From Bacteroidales bacterium UBA1628 (GTDB taxonomy: Bacteria > Bacteroidota > Bacteroidia > Bacteroidales > UBA932): 28,987 nt of DNA. The position numbers were made by a program, and so were the translations under genes. The DNA lies in NCBI GenBank assembly GCA_002321335.1, contig DCMG01000020.1, positions 1 through 28,987 of the forward strand, given 5' to 3'. The notes under the pieces were generated by a model. It saw only the letters and a program-made list of their open reading frames with translations, ran no database searches and was not told the origin of the DNA. Below are positions 1 to 6,481 of this stretch, in pieces (position 1 is the first letter of the stretch; every line of letters begins with the position of its first letter).

Positions 1-68
1 CCACCCTTTACGGCCTTTGCGAACATCTCTCTGGTGTTGACCAGGCCAAGATCTTTGTATGATACCAT
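1..68 (-). CDS. fba: Class II fructose-1,6-bisphosphate aldolase, N-terminal fragment
   Basis: Only the first 22 codons lie in the window; the gene runs off the left edge. The ATG is at 68 and the peptide begins MVSYKDLGLVNTREMFAKAV, the typical opening of the long bacterial class II aldolases, which cleave fructose-1,6-bisphosphate into dihydroxyacetone phosphate and glyceraldehyde-3-phosphate in the cytoplasm. The catalytic and zinc-binding residues are outside the window, so the call rests on this N-terminal match from memory of the family. The gene is divergent from the TSCPD protein at 187, and a minus-strand promoter box lies at 133-140. A related class II aldolase cannot be excluded. 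Confidence 0.75.
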   Translation of the reverse strand, partial: MVSYKDLGLVNTREMFAKAVKG

Positions 69-105
69 AATTCTATGAATTTAGAAATTAATTATCTGTT
101 TTTTC

Positions 106-130
106 CGGCATTGGTTCTCTTCAAATGCCG
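106..130 (-). promoter_or_regulatory. Stem-loop at predicted 5' end of the aldolase mRNA
   Basis: A 7-bp inverted repeat (CGGCATT / AATGCCG) encloses an 11-nt loop. It begins just downstream of the minus-strand -7 box at 133-140, so the aldolase transcript would start in or next to its 5' arm. It has no T-run and lies before the start codon, so it is not a terminator. A role in mRNA stability or regulation is inference. Confidence 0.4.
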
Positions 131-132
131 TG

Positions 133-140
133 CAAATTTA
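133..140 (-). promoter_or_regulatory. Bacteroidota -7 promoter box for the aldolase gene
   Basis: Read on the minus strand this is TAAATTTG, an exact match to the TAnnTTTG -7 element of Bacteroidota primary-sigma promoters, 65 nt before the aldolase ATG. I see no good TTTG element at the -33 distance, so the promoter is supported by the -7 box and by position only. Confidence 0.45.
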
Positions 141-162
141 CGTTTAATTTTATAAAAATTTA

Positions 163-170
163 TAATTTTG
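163..170 (+). promoter_or_regulatory. Bacteroidota -7 promoter box for the TSCPD gene
   Basis: TAATTTTG matches TAnnTTTG exactly. The expected transcription start would be near 176, leaving about 11 nt before an ATG at 187 or 23 nt before the in-frame ATG at 199. The upstream -33 region holds only a TTTA at non-ideal spacing. Confidence 0.4.
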
Positions 171-186
171 TCATATTAATCGTTTA

Positions 187-501
187 ATGATTACTGCTAT
201 GAACATCGGTGATGATTTCAAGATAATTACTGACAAAACGGCTGACGGTGTCAGACACATAACGGCGGTTCCGAGTGCCTTGGTGTGCTCGGCACAGATT
301 GACTTTGACCTTGTTGACGGAAAGATCCACAACCTTCACTACATCAAAGGCTGTGACGGAAACCTTCAGGCCATCGGGAGGCTTCTGGAAGGCATGGACG
401 CCGGCAAAGCTGTCGAGATTCTGTCTGGGGTCAACTGCCACGGCCGCGGCACCTCCTGCTCCGACCAACTGGCCAGGATACTGCGGAGTATTACTGGATA
501 G
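187..501 (+). CDS. TSCPD domain-containing protein (TIGR03905-like)
   Basis: A 104-aa protein that is essentially one TSCPD domain. Visible hallmarks are the early cysteine in VCSAQIDF, the central GCDGNLQAIGRLLEGM and the C-terminal GTSCSDQLA. The family name comes from a Thr-Ser-Cys-Pro-Asp motif; here the proline is replaced by serine. The domain also occurs at the C-terminus of some B12-dependent ribonucleotide reductases, where it is thought to bind metal or nucleic acid, but the small stand-alone proteins have no settled function. The start could be the ATG at 187 or the in-frame ATG at 199; a -7 box at 163-170 makes either possible. It is convergent with the thioredoxin-like gene, with only 17 nt between the stops, and a dispersed repeat fills that gap. 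Confidence 0.8.
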   Translation: MITAMNIGDDFKIITDKTADGVRHITAVPSALVCSAQIDFDLVDGKIHNLHYIKGCDGNLQAIGRLLEGMDAGKAVEILSGVNCHGRGTSCSDQLARILRSITG

Positions 502-505
502 ATGT

Positions 506-529
506 CGCTTCGACAAGCTCAGCGACCAA
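506..529. repeat. Dispersed 24-bp repeat, copy 1
   Basis: Pattern CGC-TTCGACAAG-C-TCAGCGACC-AA. It matches copy 2 at 1126-1149 in 23 of 24 positions. The flanking GTCGCT (504-509) and AGCGAC (521-526) form a 6-bp stem with an 11-nt loop. On the minus strand the repeat carries the TGA that ends the thioredoxin-like gene at 519. Short repeats with a TTCGACAAGCTCAG core are, from memory, scattered in many bacterial genomes. Confidence 0.7.
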
Positions 530-2057
530 ATAAAAACGAGACGTAACGACGACGGATGACTCCGTGACGGCCGACCTCGATGATGAACGGCATGGAGGAG
601 AGGTCGAAAGTGTCGAGAATAACCTTGGCGAGATCCGGGTTGGAGACCATAATCTCATCGACATTCACGTCCAAGGTCCTGAGGCCAAGAGAATCAGCGG
701 CGGCGAGTTCGGCCTTGCAGACCTGGCAGCCCTCGGTGTGGAATACTATATAGCCTCCTTTTCTGCGCATGCGGTCCCAGTCCTTAGTCCAACCACGAAG
801 GGAAGAGACGTTGACAACGCCGGACATAAGTTCCTTGGCTTCGGGCAATTTCGAACCGACAGGCGTGCGGGAAAGCAGGTCTTTCATCATGCGGGCAAGA
901 CCCACGACCTTGATGGTGTCGTCCTGAGTGTTCCAGATGCCTGGACGTGAGAGGATATATTCATTGATGAAAGGGAGAGTGCCTTCCTTGCTGAGTTCGT
1001 CGCGGCGGGAGGTCAGCCAGTAGAGCAGGTCGCCTTCAAGATGCTTGAAGAAAGTGGTGTCTCCCTTGGCCAGAGTTCGGTTCTCCAAAGCCTTGGCCAT
1101 TGACAGGATTCGGGTGCAGTCCGGGCGCTTCGACAAGTTCAGCGACCAATTCGGACGAACACTTGACAACGAATCAGGCGCATCATCATACGAAGCGAAT
1201 AACTTGTCCATCAAAGCAGCCGAAGCCTGGCCGCCATATTCATAAGCTGTGTCAGCGAGCACGATGCCAAGCAGCTGGTCCAGGGCGCGTGTGTCCATTC
1301 CCCTGCCGATGATGGTCCCGGAACGGTCGAGGAGAAACATCCTCGGAGTCTGAAGCACGCCATACTTCATCTGGTAATCAGACGCGACTTCCGGATCCCA
1401 AAGATGGATGACCTTGGTCTTGGCCGCGCGCACCTCGAATTTAGTCTGGCGCCATTCCCGCCAACTGTCAGGATCGGTGCCCGTGTAGATGGCATAGACA
1501 TCGACAGGCCAATTCCTTGCATTGAGTTTCGCCCGCAGAAGGACAGTCTCCAGCTTGCACTTGGCGCAATCCGTGTCGTAGAAGAGGAGCACCCGGTAGC
1601 GGCTCGCATGTCCGCCGACCTCTACCTTCTCACCATCAGGAGTCTCCATGACCACGGACGGCGCCGGCATCCCCAACAGAGACTGCCGGTTGAAGTCGGC
1701 ATAGACCTTGGCGTTCAAAAGAACCTCATCCCCGCCCATGTCTATCAGGCCGGGAGCGAACCATTTGTCAGTCAGATGGATGGCCACTGCCTCATCTCCC
1801 ATTACCGGAGACTCAAGATAATGGTCGTAAATCTTCAAGGCGATGTGGCGGCGCAAAAGCGAATCCTTGGCCGAACTGATCAACAAGTCACATTCCTCAT
1901 TCTTCACCTCGATCCTTTCCGGCTCCAGAGTGCGGAAATATTCCTCCAACCGTTCGTCCAAGGCGGCCAAACGGGAGGAATCGACCTGCCCAGCGCAAAG
2001 GAACGACGGCGCCAGCCATAGAAAAAAGCCTATGAATATGCCTGTGAACCTTCTCAT
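519..2057 (-). CDS. Secreted protein with two thioredoxin-like domains (DUF5106-like N-terminus)
   Basis: A 512-aa protein with an N-terminal signal peptide (residues 1 to about 23, cleavage probably after CAG). Residues about 25-125 resemble the DUF5106 region that precedes thioredoxin folds in Bacteroidales. The first thioredoxin-like domain (about 128-265) has a CxxC at C164/C167 and a cis-proline context QTP at P238. The second (about 412-512) has C444/C447 and P490. Such proteins reduce or shuffle disulfides in the periplasm; the substrate is unknown. The ATG overlaps the coaD stop by 4 nt (ATGA), so translation is probably coupled. Two copies of a dispersed repeat affect it: one encodes about residues 303-311 in the interdomain linker and the other supplies the stop codon, so the original C-terminus may have been altered. 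No lipobox is present. Confidence 0.8.
   Translation of the reverse strand: MRRFTGIFIGFFLWLAPSFLCAGQVDSSRLAALDERLEEYFRTLEPERIEVKNEECDLLISSAKDSLLRRHIALKIYDHYLESPVMGDEAVAIHLTDKWFAPGLIDMGGDEVLLNAKVYADFNRQSLLGMPAPSVVMETPDGEKVEVGGHASRYRVLLFYDTDCAKCKLETVLLRAKLNARNWPVDVYAIYTGTDPDSWREWRQTKFEVRAAKTKVIHLWDPEVASDYQMKYGVLQTPRMFLLDRSGTIIGRGMDTRALDQLLGIVLADTAYEYGGQASAALMDKLFASYDDAPDSLSSVRPNWSLNLSKRPDCTRILSMAKALENRTLAKGDTTFFKHLEGDLLYWLTSRRDELSKEGTLPFINEYILSRPGIWNTQDDTIKVVGLARMMKDLLSRTPVGSKLPEAKELMSGVVNVSSLRGWTKDWDRMRRKGGYIVFHTEGCQVCKAELAAADSLGLRTLDVNVDEIMVSNPDLAKVILDTFDLSSMPFIIEVGRHGVIRRRYVSFLFGR
1126..1149. repeat. Dispersed 24-bp repeat, copy 2 (inside a CDS)
   Basis: Same element as at 506-529 with one T for C. 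It lies in the linker between the two thioredoxin-like domains and is read in frame on the minus strand, giving the peptide WSLNLSKR. Only the inner CGCT/AGCG part of the stem is kept. An in-frame position in a linker fits tolerated insertion. Confidence 0.65.
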
Positions 2058-2524
2058 TTCACTTCCGGCAGAACAACGCCCTCAGGAATGAATTGCGAGA
2101 GATCGCCGTGATGACGCACCACATCACGCACGGCCGAAGAGGAGATGTGTGAATATTCCTGGGCGGTCGGGATTATGATGGTGTCCACTTCCGGAGCCAG
2201 ATGGCGGTTCGCATCGGCAATCGCCTGCTCATTGTCGAAATCGGTCATATTCCTCACTCCCCTGACAATATGGCGGACTCCGAGCTCACGGCAAATGTCA
2301 ATCGTAAGTCCCTCGTAGTGAATGATTCTCACTCCATCCATTCCTCGGGTGGCCTGACGGATGATGTCCTCGCGCTGCTCCATAGTGAAGAAGCCACGCT
2401 TGTCCTGATTGATTCCCACGGCCACGATTACCTCGTCAAAAATGGCCAAAGCCCGTGTCAGAATATTCAGATGACCTGACGTGAACGGGTCGAACGACCC
2501 AGGAAACAATGCTGTGTGATTCAT
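2054..2524 (-). CDS. coaD: Pantetheine-phosphate adenylyltransferase
   Basis: A 156-aa cytoplasmic enzyme of the penultimate step of coenzyme A synthesis (4'-phosphopantetheine + ATP to dephospho-CoA + PPi). The N-terminus ALFPGSFDPFTSGHLNIL carries the nucleotidyltransferase (T/H)xGH motif, VRGVRNMTDFDNE is the conserved central block, and EYSHISSSAVRDV matches the C-terminal ISSxxVR signature. A longer open frame extends upstream, but it is only the antisense-side overlap with ung. The ATG at 2524 gives the normal length and N-terminus. The gene sits 31 nt after ung and overlaps the next gene by 4 nt, suggesting one transcript. Confidence 0.95.
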   Translation of the reverse strand: MNHTALFPGSFDPFTSGHLNILTRALAIFDEVIVAVGINQDKRGFFTMEQREDIIRQATRGMDGVRIIHYEGLTIDICRELGVRHIVRGVRNMTDFDNEQAIADANRHLAPEVDTIIIPTAQEYSHISSSAVRDVVRHHGDLSQFIPEGVVLPEVK

Positions 2525-2555
2525 TATTAATTCTTTGAATTTGGTCTCAACCGCA

Positions 2556-3224
2556 TTACAACTGCCAGTCGATAGGAGTCTTGCCCTCACCCACGAGGAT
2601 CTCGTTCGCCCTGGAGAAATGCCGGCAGCCGAAAAACGCTCCTCTGGCAAGCGGAGACGGATGCGCCGCCTCCAGCACATAGTGACGTGACGTATCGATC
2701 AGTTCCTTCTTGCTGCGGGCGTAATTGCCCCACAACAAAAAGACAACGCCATTGCAATTATCTGAAATATAACGGATGACGGCATCGGTGAACTGCTGCC
2801 AGCCGATTCCGCTGTGCGACGCAGCCTCACCGGAGCGAACTGTCAGGATAGAGTTCAGAAGCAGCACGCCCTGACGCGCCCACTTCTCAAGGTTCGGACG
2901 GCCGCTCATCCTTATTCCCAGATCATCCTCAATCTCCTTGAATATGTTCTTGAGCGACGGCGGAGCCGGCACATTGTCCGGAACCGAGAAACTCAGCCCC
3001 ATCGCCTGACCGTAGCCGTGATAGGGGTCCTGACCGAGAATCACAACCTTCACCTGATCGACAGGAGTCAGCTCAAAAGCCTTGAATATCTCCGGGCCGG
3101 GAGGAAAAATCACCTTTCCCTGAGCCTTCTCACCGTGCAGATAACGCACAAGCGCGGCAAAGTAGGGTTTGTCAAACTCACCTTGCAGCGCCTGCTTCCA
3201 ACTTTGTTCTATCCTTACGTCCAT
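2556..3224 (-). CDS. ung: Uracil-DNA glycosylase, family 1
   Basis: A 222-aa protein of normal family-1 length. It removes uracil from DNA and starts base excision repair. Motif A is GQDPYH with catalytic Asp66. Residues LLLN (N124) form the uracil-recognition segment, and motif B is HPSPLA with catalytic His188. All key residues are intact. It is the first gene of the ung - coaD - thioredoxin-like group, 95 nt downstream of lon on the same strand. I see no terminator in that gap, so read-through from lon is possible. A small inverted repeat lies directly before the start codon. Confidence 0.96.
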   Translation of the reverse strand: MDVRIEQSWKQALQGEFDKPYFAALVRYLHGEKAQGKVIFPPGPEIFKAFELTPVDQVKVVILGQDPYHGYGQAMGLSFSVPDNVPAPPSLKNIFKEIEDDLGIRMSGRPNLEKWARQGVLLLNSILTVRSGEAASHSGIGWQQFTDAVIRYISDNCNGVVFLLWGNYARSKKELIDTSRHYVLEAAHPSPLARGAFFGCRHFSRANEILVGEGKTPIDWQL

Positions 3225-3228
3225 AACA

Positions 3229-3243
3229 GATTGTCTAACAATC
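3229..3243. promoter_or_regulatory. Short stem-loop just before the ung start
   Basis: GATTGT and ACAATC form a 6-bp stem with a 3-nt loop, ending 4 nt before the ung ATG at 3224. In RNA it would occupy the ribosome entry site. The stem is AT-rich and could be coincidental, so a translational role is only a suggestion. Confidence 0.3.
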
Positions 3244-3319
3244 CCCCGAAAGCACCTGCCATTATTTTGGGCGAGCCGGCGATTTTCCGAGGATCCCTTA
3301 TCGGCCGCTAAGATAGAAA

Positions 3320-5731
3320 TTAATCTTTGAATATGTACGAAACCACATCGTCAATGTTCTTGACATAGTGGAACGATAACCCTTCGACATAGACTGGCTT
3401 GATGTCCTCGACATCCTTGCGATTGTCCTCGGAGATCACGATCTCGGTCACTCCTGCGCGCTTGGCGGCAAGGATCTTCTCCTTGATGCCGCCGACAGGA
3501 AGCACACGTCCCCTCAGCGTCATCTCACCGGTCATGGCGATCCCTGGCTTCACGGCCTCGCCACGCAGGGCGGAAACCATAGAGCTGACCATCGTGATAC
3601 CGGCGGACGGTCCGTCCTTAGGCACGGCCCCTTCAGGAACGTGGACGTGGATGTCTTTTGCGGCGAACTCCTCGGATGTCATTTTGGCAAGTTGAGGGTG
3701 AGCCTTGATGTACTGGTAGGCTATCGTGGCCGACTCCTTCATGACATCACCAAGGTTGCCGGTCATCGTCATGACACCCTTGCCGTTGCTGACGGAACTC
3801 TCCACGAACAGAATCTCGCCTCCCATCTGCGTCCAGGCAAGACCGGTGACGACACCCGGAGCCTCATTGCCTTTCTGGAGGTCATGGAAGTTGGTCGGCA
3901 GTCCAAGATATTCCTTCAGATGTTCCTTCTTGATTACAGCCGGATAACTCTCGCCAAGAGCGATCTTCTTGGCCGTCACACGGGCGATCTTGGCAATCTG
4001 CTTCTCAAGGCCACGGACTCCGGACTCGTGGGTATATTCATCAATGATAGTCGCGAGCGCGGCCTTGTCGATGCGGAGTTCCTTCTTGCCTATTCCGTGC
4101 TCCTCCAGCTGCTTAGGCACAAGATAGCGCTTTGCGATCTCCATTTTTTCCTCTGCCAGATAGCCGGTGACGTTGATAAGTTCCATCCTGTCGAGCAGGG
4201 CGGACTGGATTGTGGAAATGTTGTTGGCGGTGGTGATGAACAGCACGTTGGAAAGGTCGTAGTCGATGTCCAGATAGTTGTCATGGAACTCCACGTTCTG
4301 CTCAGGGTCAAGCACTTCCAAAAGCGCCGAAGACGGGTCACCCTTGTAGTCGTTGCCGACCTTGTCAATCTCGTCCAGAACGATGACAGGGTTGGATGTG
4401 CCGGCCTTGTCGATTCCGTTCAGGATTCGTCCCGGAAGGGCTCCGACATAGGTCTTCCTGTGTCCTCTCAGCTCAGCCTCATCGTGCATGCCGCCGAGGG
4501 CAATCCTGACATATTTCCTGCCCAGAGCCTTGGCGATGGATTTGCCGAGGCTGGTCTTGCCGACACCCGGAGGACCGTACAGGCAAAGGATCGGGGACTT
4601 CATGTTGCCTTTCAGCTTGAGGACGGCGAGATATTCAATGATCCTCTCCTTGACAGTGTCAAGGCCATAGTGGTCGCTGTCCAGAACCTTCTGTGCGTGC
4701 TTCAGGTCCAGATTGTCCTTCGACATCTCGCCCCACGGCAGGTCAAGCATAAACTCGATGTAGTTGTACTGGATGCTGTAGTCAGGCGAGGAAGGATTGT
4801 ACTTCTCAAGCTTGGCGAGTTCCTTCTCGAACTGCTTTCCGACAGCCTCCGGCCACTTCTTTGTCTTGGCCTTCGCGCGGAATTTCTCGAACTCCTCCTC
4901 TTCGTCCATACCAAGTTCCTCCTGAATGGTACGGAGCTGATTGTTAAGGTAATATTCCCTCTGCTGCTGGTCGATGTCACTCTTCACCTTCTGGTTGATC
5001 TCCTGCTTGATTTTCAGAAGCTGGATCTGCGTGTCCAGAACCTGAAGAAGCTTCATGGCCCTGACGGTGATGTCGTCGATTCCGAGCAGCTGGACCTTCT
5101 CCATGAAGTTCTCTATCTCGACGGTCGTCGCGATGAAGTTCACAAGGAAAGCATAGTTGTCAATGGACTTGAGCGCCCCCACAGCCTCCTTAGGCGCGAA
5201 GGACGAGGACTTTATGATGACGGCTGCCTTCTCCTTGAGGGACTCCGCTATCATCTTGGTGCTGTTGTCGTTCTCCGGAATAATGTCCTCGATATACTTC
5301 ACCTTCGCGGTGATGTACGGCTCGTACGACAAGACACCGTCCAGACGTATACGCTTGACACCCTGAAGGATGGCGGTGATCGTGCCGTCCGGCATCTCAA
5401 GAACCTTCATGACCCGGGCGGCGGTACCATATTCATAAAGATCAGCCTCGGACGGGTCCTCGACGGTTATATCCACCTGCGGAACAGCTCCGATGAAGGA
5501 ATCGAGCTTCTCGGCCTCCTTGATCAGAGTGATTGATTTCTGCCGCCCTATGGTGACAGGGTAAACCATTCCCGGAAAAAGCACCGCGTTCCTCAGCGCG
5601 AGGACAGGCAAAGTGTCAGGAAGGTCACCGGCTTCCACCTTCATCTGTTCATCTCCCTGAACAACAGGGATTATGTTCACTTCCGCGGTCCCGGCCGGGA
5701 AGAAAATGTCTTTATTAATGTCTGTGTTCAT
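3320..5731 (-). CDS. lon: ATP-dependent protease Lon
   Basis: An 803-aa LonA protease that degrades misfolded and regulatory proteins in the cytoplasm. The N-terminal substrate-binding domain begins at about residue 40 (LPVLALRNAVLFPGM). A coiled-coil stretch follows at about 235-310, with QQQREYYLNNQLRTIQEELG. The AAA+ module has Walker A GPPGVGKTS (386-394) and Walker B VIVLDEID (449-456). The C-terminal protease domain has Ser709 in PKDGPSAG and Lys752 in GGIKEK, 43 residues apart as in E. coli Lon. Length and domains are complete. It is divergent from HU across a 221-nt intergenic region. I found no clear -7 box for lon and no CIRCE-like heat-shock operator there, only a 7-bp inverted repeat at 5779-5805. 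Confidence 0.97.
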   Translation of the reverse strand: MNTDINKDIFFPAGTAEVNIIPVVQGDEQMKVEAGDLPDTLPVLALRNAVLFPGMVYPVTIGRQKSITLIKEAEKLDSFIGAVPQVDITVEDPSEADLYEYGTAARVMKVLEMPDGTITAILQGVKRIRLDGVLSYEPYITAKVKYIEDIIPENDNSTKMIAESLKEKAAVIIKSSSFAPKEAVGALKSIDNYAFLVNFIATTVEIENFMEKVQLLGIDDITVRAMKLLQVLDTQIQLLKIKQEINQKVKSDIDQQQREYYLNNQLRTIQEELGMDEEEEFEKFRAKAKTKKWPEAVGKQFEKELAKLEKYNPSSPDYSIQYNYIEFMLDLPWGEMSKDNLDLKHAQKVLDSDHYGLDTVKERIIEYLAVLKLKGNMKSPILCLYGPPGVGKTSLGKSIAKALGRKYVRIALGGMHDEAELRGHRKTYVGALPGRILNGIDKAGTSNPVIVLDEIDKVGNDYKGDPSSALLEVLDPEQNVEFHDNYLDIDYDLSNVLFITTANNISTIQSALLDRMELINVTGYLAEEKMEIAKRYLVPKQLEEHGIGKKELRIDKAALATIIDEYTHESGVRGLEKQIAKIARVTAKKIALGESYPAVIKKEHLKEYLGLPTNFHDLQKGNEAPGVVTGLAWTQMGGEILFVESSVSNGKGVMTMTGNLGDVMKESATIAYQYIKAHPQLAKMTSEEFAAKDIHVHVPEGAVPKDGPSAGITMVSSMVSALRGEAVKPGIAMTGEMTLRGRVLPVGGIKEKILAAKRAGVTEIVISEDNRKDVEDIKPVYVEGLSFHYVKNIDDVVSYIFKD

Positions 5732-5778
5732 AATGTTCAGCGTTAAAATGCCATGGACTTCACCCTGTCAAATTGTCA

Positions 5779-5805
5779 GAAATGCACAAGTCCACGAAGC
5801 ATTTC
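5779..5805. repeat. Inverted repeat between lon and HU
   Basis: GAAATGC and GCATTTC, 7 bp each, are separated by 13 nt and lie about 50 nt upstream of the lon start. It does not match the CIRCE element (9-bp arms, 9-nt spacer). It could be an operator for lon or chance. Confidence 0.3.
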
Positions 5806-5861
5806 CGAATATGGTCAATCACCGTGCCAAAAAAATATGGACAATAATTTATGTATATGAT

Positions 5862-5892
5862 TTTGAATATTAAAAAAATAAGTCTATTTTTG
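5862..5892 (+). promoter_or_regulatory. Promoter of the HU gene
   Basis: TTTG at 5862-5865 and TATTTTTG at 5885-5892 match the Bacteroidota -33 TTTG and -7 TAnnTTTG elements exactly, with the usual 19-nt spacing. The expected transcription start is near 5898. The surrounding DNA is very AT-rich, as expected for a strong promoter of an abundant protein. Confidence 0.8.
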
Positions 5893-5895
5893 CAT

Positions 5896-5916
5896 CCCCA
5901 AAACGAACTTTTGGGG
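5896..5916 (+). promoter_or_regulatory. Stem-loop at predicted 5' end of the HU mRNA
   Basis: CCCCAAAA, a 5-nt loop and TTTTGGGG form a perfect 8-bp stem starting at about the predicted transcription start. It is followed by a 36-nt AT-rich stretch before the HU ATG. A 5'-terminal hairpin can protect an mRNA from 5'-end-dependent decay. It is unlikely to be a terminator because no T-run follows. Confidence 0.55.
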
Positions 5917-5952
5917 ATTATTATGGTAATTCCAATAATTAATTAATAGATT

Positions 5953-6234
5953 ATGACAAAGGCAGAAATCGTAAATGAGGTTGCAAAGTCAACCGGAATC
6001 GAGAAAATCGCAGTTCAGTCCGTTATCGAGGCTTTCATGGAGACTGTCAAGGGTTCCATCATCAGGAAAGAGCCTGTTTACCTCCGTGGCTTCGGCAGCT
6101 TCATCGTAAAACACAGGGCCAAGAAGGCTGCCAGGAACATCACCAAGAAGACAACTATGACCATCCCTGCTCACGATATCCCGGCCTTCAAGCCAGCAAA
6201 GATCTTCGTGAACGCAGTAAAGGAGGAAAAATAA
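5953..6234 (+). CDS. HU family DNA-binding protein
   Basis: A 93-aa nucleoid protein of typical HU/IHF length. MTKAEIVNEVAKSTGI opens the helical dimerisation part. RGFGSFIVKHRAKKAARNI is the conserved turn and start of the DNA-binding arm, and PAFKPAKIFVNAV is the family's C-terminal block. It bends and compacts DNA as a dimer. Its own promoter (5862-5892) and a 5' stem-loop precede it. It is followed after 20 nt by the small ribosomal-type protein, and a terminator ends the two-gene unit. The sequence does not decide between HU-alpha, HU-beta and IHF-like subgroups. Confidence 0.95.
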   Translation: MTKAEIVNEVAKSTGIEKIAVQSVIEAFMETVKGSIIRKEPVYLRGFGSFIVKHRAKKAARNITKKTTMTIPAHDIPAFKPAKIFVNAVKEEK

Positions 6235-6254
6235 ATTTTTAAATTCTTTTTATT

Positions 6255-6344
6255 ATGCCAAGCGGAAAGAAAAGAAAGAGACATAAGATGTCGACGCACA
6301 AGCGTAAAAAACGCTTGCGCAAGAACAGACACAAGAAGAAGTAA
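6255..6344 (+). CDS. AURKAIP1/COX24-domain (bS22-like) small ribosomal-type protein
   Basis: A 29-codon gene that begins MPSGKKRKRHKMSTHKRKKR and ends in a run of lysines; about two thirds of its residues are Lys, Arg or His. It matches the tiny AURKAIP1/COX24-domain proteins widely conserved in Bacteroidota, related to mitochondrial mS38 and mycobacterial bS22, which sit on the small ribosomal subunit near the decoding region. It follows HU by 20 nt with an AT-rich leader, and a strong terminator starts 40 nt after its TAA. Being so short, it is easily missed by gene callers. Ribosome association here is inferred from the family. Confidence 0.85.
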   Translation: MPSGKKRKRHKMSTHKRKKRLRKNRHKKK

Positions 6345-6383
6345 AGCGCTTCTGTGCCTGCCATTTTAGCAGTCTGCTAGAAG

Positions 6384-6419
6384 AAAAAGGCTGACCGGAA
6401 GTGCCGGACAGCCTTTTTT
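6384..6419 (+). terminator. Rho-independent terminator of the HU - bS22-like unit
   Basis: GGCTG-A-CCGG and CCGG-A-CAGCC form a 9-bp GC-rich stem with one A-A mismatch and a 5-nt loop, followed by six T. An upstream A-run pairs with the T-run and lengthens the stem. Confidence 0.88.
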
Positions 6420-6481
6420 ATTACCATCAATGAATATGTTGGCTGAACGCCATACTATTTTATCACCATTGTTATTTCCTT

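Noticed and set aside
1404..2021. 205-codon plus-strand frame inside the thioredoxin-like gene
   Set aside because: It is antisense to a gene with a signal peptide and two CxxC domains; no independent support.
3641..5536. 631-codon open frame on the plus strand
   Set aside because: It is antisense to lon along its whole length. The product is rich in L, V, D and G with no recognisable motif, as expected for the complement of a GC-biased gene.
5779..5805. CIRCE heat-shock operator for lon
   Set aside because: Arm length and spacer (7 and 13 nt) do not fit CIRCE (9 and 9), and the arm sequence differs.
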